44,784 bases of DNA. Source: Acidobacteriota bacterium. Lineage in GTDB: Bacteria > Acidobacteriota > Blastocatellia > RBC074. The notes beneath the pieces were generated by a model. The model ran no database searches. It worked only from the letters and a program-made list of their open reading frames with translations, and was not told the DNA's origin. Made by a program: the position numbers and the translations under genes. The DNA lies in the NCBI GenBank assembly GCA_018268995.1, contig JAFDVL010000073.1, forward strand, positions 1 through 44,784, given 5' to 3'. This document shows positions 41,657 through 44,784 of the stretch, in pieces (positions within the stretch are counted from its first letter, which is position 1; every line of letters starts with the position of its first letter).

Positions 41657-43045
41657 ATGCGAACACTCATCCAAAACGGCCACATCGTCACGGCAGTTGA
41701 TTCGTACTTTGCCGACATTCTGATTGACGGCGAAACGATTGCGATGATCGGCAAAGACCTCGCCTCCGTCATCACCAACGTAGACCGCACGATTGATGCG
41801 ACGAACAAACTCGTCATCCCTGGCGGCATTGATCCGCATACGCATATGGATTTGCCGTTTGGCGGTACATCTTCGTCCGATGATTTTGAGACGGGTACAC
41901 GCGCCGCAGCCTTTGGCGGCACGACCAGCATCATTGATTTCGCCGTTCAATCCAAAGGACAGGCACTCAACGAAGCACTCGACGTGTGGTTTCAAAAAGC
42001 CGAAGGCAAAGCGACAACCGATTACGGCTTTCATTTGATCTGCACCGATTTGCCCGATGAACGCTTGCCGGAATTGAAGGCGTTGATAGATCAGGGCGTG
42101 TCGAGCTTCAAATTGTTCATGGCCTATCCCGGCGTGTTTCTCGTAGACGACGGCACGATTTTCAAAGCGATGACTGCCGCAGGCGAAAACGGCGGGTTGA
42201 TTTGTATGCACGCAGAAAACGGCGTCGTGATTGATGTGCTGGTCAAACGTGCGTTGGCTGCCGGACACACCGCGCCGAAATACCACGCGCTCACACGTCC
42301 GACGCGCGCCGAAGCCGAAGGCGTGCATCGTGCGATTGCCATTGCCGAGATGGCGAATTCGCCCGTGTACATCGTGCATCTGAGCTGCTACGACGCGCTG
42401 AAAGAAGTACAGAACGCGCGTGACCTCGGACTGCGCGCGTATGCCGAAACCTGTCCGCAATATTTGCTGCTGGATTACAGCTATTACGAAAAGCCGGATT
42501 TTGAAGGCGCGAAATACGTGATGACGCCCCCGCTTCGTGGCATCGAAAATCAGGAGAAGTTGTGGAAGGGCTTGCGCAGCGACGATCTGCAAGTCATCTC
42601 CACCGACCATTGCCCGTTCTGCATGAAAGAGCAGAAAGAATTAGGCCGCGACGATTTCAGCAAAATCCCGAACGGCGGCCCCGGCGTCGAAAACCGTATG
42701 AGCTTGATTTACCATCACGGCGTCGCGCAAGGCCGCATCAACCTGAACCGCTTTGTCGAATTGACTTCAACCGCCGCAGCGAAGATTTTCGGCTTGTTTC
42801 CGAAGAAAGGCACGATTGCGGTCGGGTCAGATGCCGACATCGTAATCTTCGATCCGAACCGTGAACAAACGATCAGCGCCGCGACACACCACATGCGCGT
42901 GGATTACAGTGCGTATGAAGGCTGGACGGTCAAAGGCGTGACCGAAGTTGTGTTGTCGCGCGGCAACGTGATTGTCGAAAATGGCGAGTGGAAAGGCAAA
43001 GCGGGCGCAGGGCAATTTATCAAGCGCGGATTGACGGGCGCGTAG
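41657..43045 (+). CDS. hydA: dihydropyrimidinase / D-hydantoinase
   Basis: A 462-residue amidohydrolase that opens the ring of dihydrouracil or dihydrothymine to N-carbamoyl-beta-amino acids. Metal ligands are in GGIDPHTHMDLPFGGT, the carboxylated lysine in SSFKLFMAYPG (Lys152), then ICMHAENG, VYIVHLSC and the catalytic Asp in ISTDHCPFC (Asp317). Length and motifs match dihydropyrimidinases and the related hydantoinases. AAGGGA lies 10 nt before the ATG at 41657; a GTG at 41639 overlaps the Uma2 stop and would add six residues. The second step (beta-ureidopropionase) and the reductase are not in the window and should lie to the right. Confidence 0.93.
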   Translation: MRTLIQNGHIVTAVDSYFADILIDGETIAMIGKDLASVITNVDRTIDATNKLVIPGGIDPHTHMDLPFGGTSSSDDFETGTRAAAFGGTTSIIDFAVQSKGQALNEALDVWFQKAEGKATTDYGFHLICTDLPDERLPELKALIDQGVSSFKLFMAYPGVFLVDDGTIFKAMTAAGENGGLICMHAENGVVIDVLVKRALAAGHTAPKYHALTRPTRAEAEGVHRAIAIAEMANSPVYIVHLSCYDALKEVQNARDLGLRAYAETCPQYLLLDYSYYEKPDFEGAKYVMTPPLRGIENQEKLWKGLRSDDLQVISTDHCPFCMKEQKELGRDDFSKIPNGGPGVENRMSLIYHHGVAQGRINLNRFVELTSTAAAKIFGLFPKKGTIAVGSDADIVIFDPNREQTISAATHHMRVDYSAYEGWTVKGVTEVVLSRGNVIVENGEWKGKAGAGQFIKRGLTGA

Positions 43046-43062
43046 ATCGTGATTGCATTCTT

Positions 43063-43397
43063 CGTCTCGGAGAGACGCCTGAATGTAAGCAGGTCATTCA
43101 TGGCCTGTATTCATGGGCACAAAATGGATTTCGTTCCGTAGGAACGGTTGAATGTAGGCAGGTCATTCATGGCCTGTATTCATGGGCGCAAAATGGATTT
43201 CGTTCCGTAGGAACGCCTGAGCTTAGGCAGGTCATTTATGGCCTGTGTGCGATGCGAAAAAGCACGCGCGTCGCGTAGCGACGATTGAACGTTTTGCATT
43301 CGGCGCTATTCAATCGTCGCTACGCGACGCGGGGTTTTGATTCTACGCCTTGCAGGCCATAAATGACCTGCCTACACTCAACCGTCTCTACGAGATG
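43063..43397. repeat. REP array, left of the transposase
   Basis: Four units on one strand with period 69, 69 and 68 nt, each starting with a tip hairpin (43063 CGTCTC-GGA-GAGACG, 43132 and 43201 CGTTCC-GTA-GGAACG, 43269 CGTCGC-GTA-GCGACG). Units 1-3 also hold a second hairpin, CAGGTCATTCATGGCCTG (43090, 43159, variant at 43228). A further unit in the opposite orientation spans 43315-43397 and abuts the transposase gene. Stem bases differ between units but stay complementary. These are RAYT-type REP/BIME repeats, downstream of dihydropyrimidinase. Confidence 0.88.
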
Positions 43398-43411
43398 ACA
43401 AAGGCAAATCT

Positions 43412-43864
43412 ATGGCAAATACCTACACATCCCTCTACTACCACATTGTGTTCAGCACCAAAAATCGCGTGGCCTGGATCACCCCCGAAATCGAAAATCG
43501 CGTGTGGCAATACATCGGCGGCATCGCACGGCATCACCGGATGACGGCCATCCAAATTGGCGGCGTCGAAGATCACATTCACGCGCTGGTTCTCGCCCCA
43601 CCGATCTTAGCTCCCAGCCAGATGGCGCAATATCTCAAAGGCGATTCGTCCAAATGGATTCATGAAGAATTTCCCGAATTGCGCGGCTTCGCTTGGCAGG
43701 AAGGTTATGGCGCATTTACCGTCAGCAAGGCGAATGTCGAAGGTGCGGTGCGTTACATTCAAAATCAGCGCGAGCATCATCAGACACAAACTTTTCAGGA
43801 AGAGTATGTGGAGTTTTTGCAGCGGCAGGGCATCGAATATGACGAACGCTATTTGTGGGGCTGA
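43412..43864 (+). mobile_element. REP-associated / IS200-like Y1 transposase gene
   Basis: A 150-residue single-strand HUH transposase. The HUH pair is in GGVEDHIHALVL (His55, His57) and the nucleophile tyrosine in AVRYIQNQREHHQ (Tyr115). Length is that of TnpA(REP)/IS200 proteins, and no accessory tnpB follows. It is bracketed by REP units in the same orientation, 43315-43397 on the left and 43871-43954 on the right, which suits a RAYT domesticated for spreading REP repeats. The alternative is a complete IS200-like element in which these units are its ends. AAAGG is 9 nt from the ATG. It interrupts the pyrimidine operon. Confidence 0.9.
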
Positions 43865-43870
43865 CTCAAT

Positions 43871-43954
43871 CGTCGCTACGCGACGGGGCGGGTTTGTTGG
43901 TACACTATACAGGCCATAAATGACCTGCCTAAACTCAAGCGTTCCTACGGAACG
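43871..43954. repeat. REP unit, right of the transposase
   Basis: One unit in the inverted orientation: CGTCGC-TAC-GCGACG at 43871, CAGGCCATAAATGACCTG at 43910 and CGTTCC-TAC-GGAACG at 43940, 69 nt from first to last tip. It is the direct repeat of 43315-43397. It starts 7 nt after the transposase stop and ends 15 nt before the NCS1 start, so it forms the leader of that gene. Confidence 0.85.
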
Positions 43955-43969
43955 AAGAGGCCAAAGCAA

Positions 43970-44784
43970 ATGCAATTCAACCATCACGAAACCATCCAAC
44001 ATCCCGACGGACGCGTGGAATTGCGCGATTACGCTTCGATTCAATCCAGCCCGCTCTACAACGAAGACCTTGCGCCTGTGCCGGTCGCCAAGCGCAACTG
44101 GACGACGTACAACTATGCGGCGTTGTGGGTTTCGATGGCGCATTGCATTCCGACGTATATGCTGGCGTCGGGCTTGATCGCGGCGGGGATGAATTGGTGG
44201 CAGGCGTTGTTCACGATCCTGCTCGGCAATGTGATTGTGCTGATTCCGATTTTGCTGAACTCGCATCCGGGGACGAAGTACGGCATTCCATTTCCCGTGT
44301 TCGCGCGTGCGGCGTACGGAACGATTGGCTCGAACTTGCCTGCGTTGATGCGGGCGATTGTGGCGTGCGGGTGGTTCGGCATTCAGGCGTGGATTGGTGG
44401 TGAGGCATTGCATACGCTTTTCAAGGCGATCATTCCCGGTTGGGAAACGTTGCTCGGAGGCGCAATTGGCGGGCATACGGTGACGGCGTGGCTTTCGTTT
44501 TTGCTGTTTTGGGGAATGAACATTTGGATCATTTATCGCGGGATGGATTTGCTGCGCGAAGTCGAAAACTGGGCCGCGCCGTATGTGCTGGTGATGACGG
44601 CGATTTTATTGGGCTGGGCGATTTGGCGCGCGGGTGGATTAGGCAATTTGCTGACAGAGTCGGGGAAGTTTCAGACGTTCGCCGAATTCTGGCCGGTGTT
44701 CATTCCTTCGCTGACGGCGATGATTGGGTTCTGGGCGACGCTTTCGTTGAATATGCCGGACTTCACGCGCTTTGGTCGCAGCCA
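43970..44784 (+). CDS. NCS1-family nucleobase/hydantoin transporter (3' end beyond window)
   Basis: The first 271 codons of a nucleobase:cation symporter-1 protein; the frame is open at the window edge. The start MQFNHHETIQHPDGRVEL is followed by VAKRNWTTYNYAALWVSMAH, IPTYMLASGLIAAGMNWWQA and LNSHPGTKYGIPFPVFARAA, the signature of the Mhp1/PucI/FurD branch, which imports hydantoins, allantoin or uracil as a proton or sodium symport. At least six membrane segments are visible. Coupled with dihydropyrimidinase it would import the pathway's substrate. The ribosome site is weak (AGAGGCCAAAGCAA) and the leader is a REP unit. Confidence 0.9.
   Translation, partial: MQFNHHETIQHPDGRVELRDYASIQSSPLYNEDLAPVPVAKRNWTTYNYAALWVSMAHCIPTYMLASGLIAAGMNWWQALFTILLGNVIVLIPILLNSHPGTKYGIPFPVFARAAYGTIGSNLPALMRAIVACGWFGIQAWIGGEALHTLFKAIIPGWETLLGGAIGGHTVTAWLSFLLFWGMNIWIIYRGMDLLREVENWAAPYVLVMTAILLGWAIWRAGGLGNLLTESGKFQTFAEFWPVFIPSLTAMIGFWATLSLNMPDFTRFGRS

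Noticed and set aside
41609..42610. Long minus-strand open frame (333 codons) under dihydropyrimidinase
   Set aside because: It is antisense to a gene with strong motifs and has no family resemblance; long antisense frames arise from codon bias. The same holds for the frames at 26785-27756, 9768-10403 and 43607-44476.
43063..43283. Regular direct repeats suggesting a CRISPR array
   Set aside because: Each unit holds its own two hairpins, adjacent units are near identical over the full 69 nt with no unique spacers, no cas genes are present and a RAYT transposase is adjacent.

Overview
The window looks like a chromosomal segment of an Acidobacteriota bacterium, most likely from the Blastocatellia side of the phylum. 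I infer this from a membrane-anchored Ser/Thr kinase with a TPR tail, a remnant of the TIGR03437 'Solibacter' C-terminal domain, an FG-GAP remnant, many secreted proteins of unknown function, and abundant dispersed hairpin repeats. No rRNA, tRNA, CRISPR array or prophage was recognised.

Layout. (1) 1-11.4 kb is a mixed metabolic region: kinase-TPR 3' end, a DUF3052/radical SAM pair, selA, an NaGLT1-like MFS transporter, an NHL propeller protein, small membrane proteins, and two NAD(P)-binding oxidoreductase-fold proteins. (2) 11.7-23.5 kb is an envelope island, nearly all on the + strand and with strong GGAGG ribosome sites: two tandem paralogues with an IPT-like fold, a four-fold FY-repeat protein, a beta-barrel, an Ig-like protein, a broken TIGR03437 gene, a protein with four tandem LCCL domains, a polytopic membrane protein, an SRPBCC protein, a permuted papain-like protein, a YDxGY/glycine-zipper protein, an AhpD-like protein and a small anchored protein. 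(3) 23.7-37.9 kb is a stress or dormancy island: BCAM0308-like zinc protein, universal stress protein, hydrolase, alpha-glucan phosphorylase, tandem universal stress protein, cupin, APH-AAA protein, M50-CBS protease, PPOX flavoprotein, a stand-alone GroEL and a P2-type cation ATPase. Its content resembles the mycobacterial DosR regulon and the Burkholderia low-oxygen (lxa) locus. (4) 38.0 kb to the end is a reductive pyrimidine/beta-alanine catabolic operon: semialdehyde dehydrogenase, class III aminotransferase, Uma2-family protein, dihydropyrimidinase and an NCS1 transporter cut by the window edge. A RAYT/IS200-like transposase and its REP repeats sit inside it.

The gene ends carry an unusual density of palindromes. 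One family of 53-73-nt hairpins with arms of about 24 nt sits at or across stop codons. A second family is built from 21-nt AAACA-NNN-TGTTT hairpins. There is also a MITE-like nested inverted repeat and a 69-nt-period REP array around the transposase.

All functional calls rest on reading motifs by eye; no database search was run.
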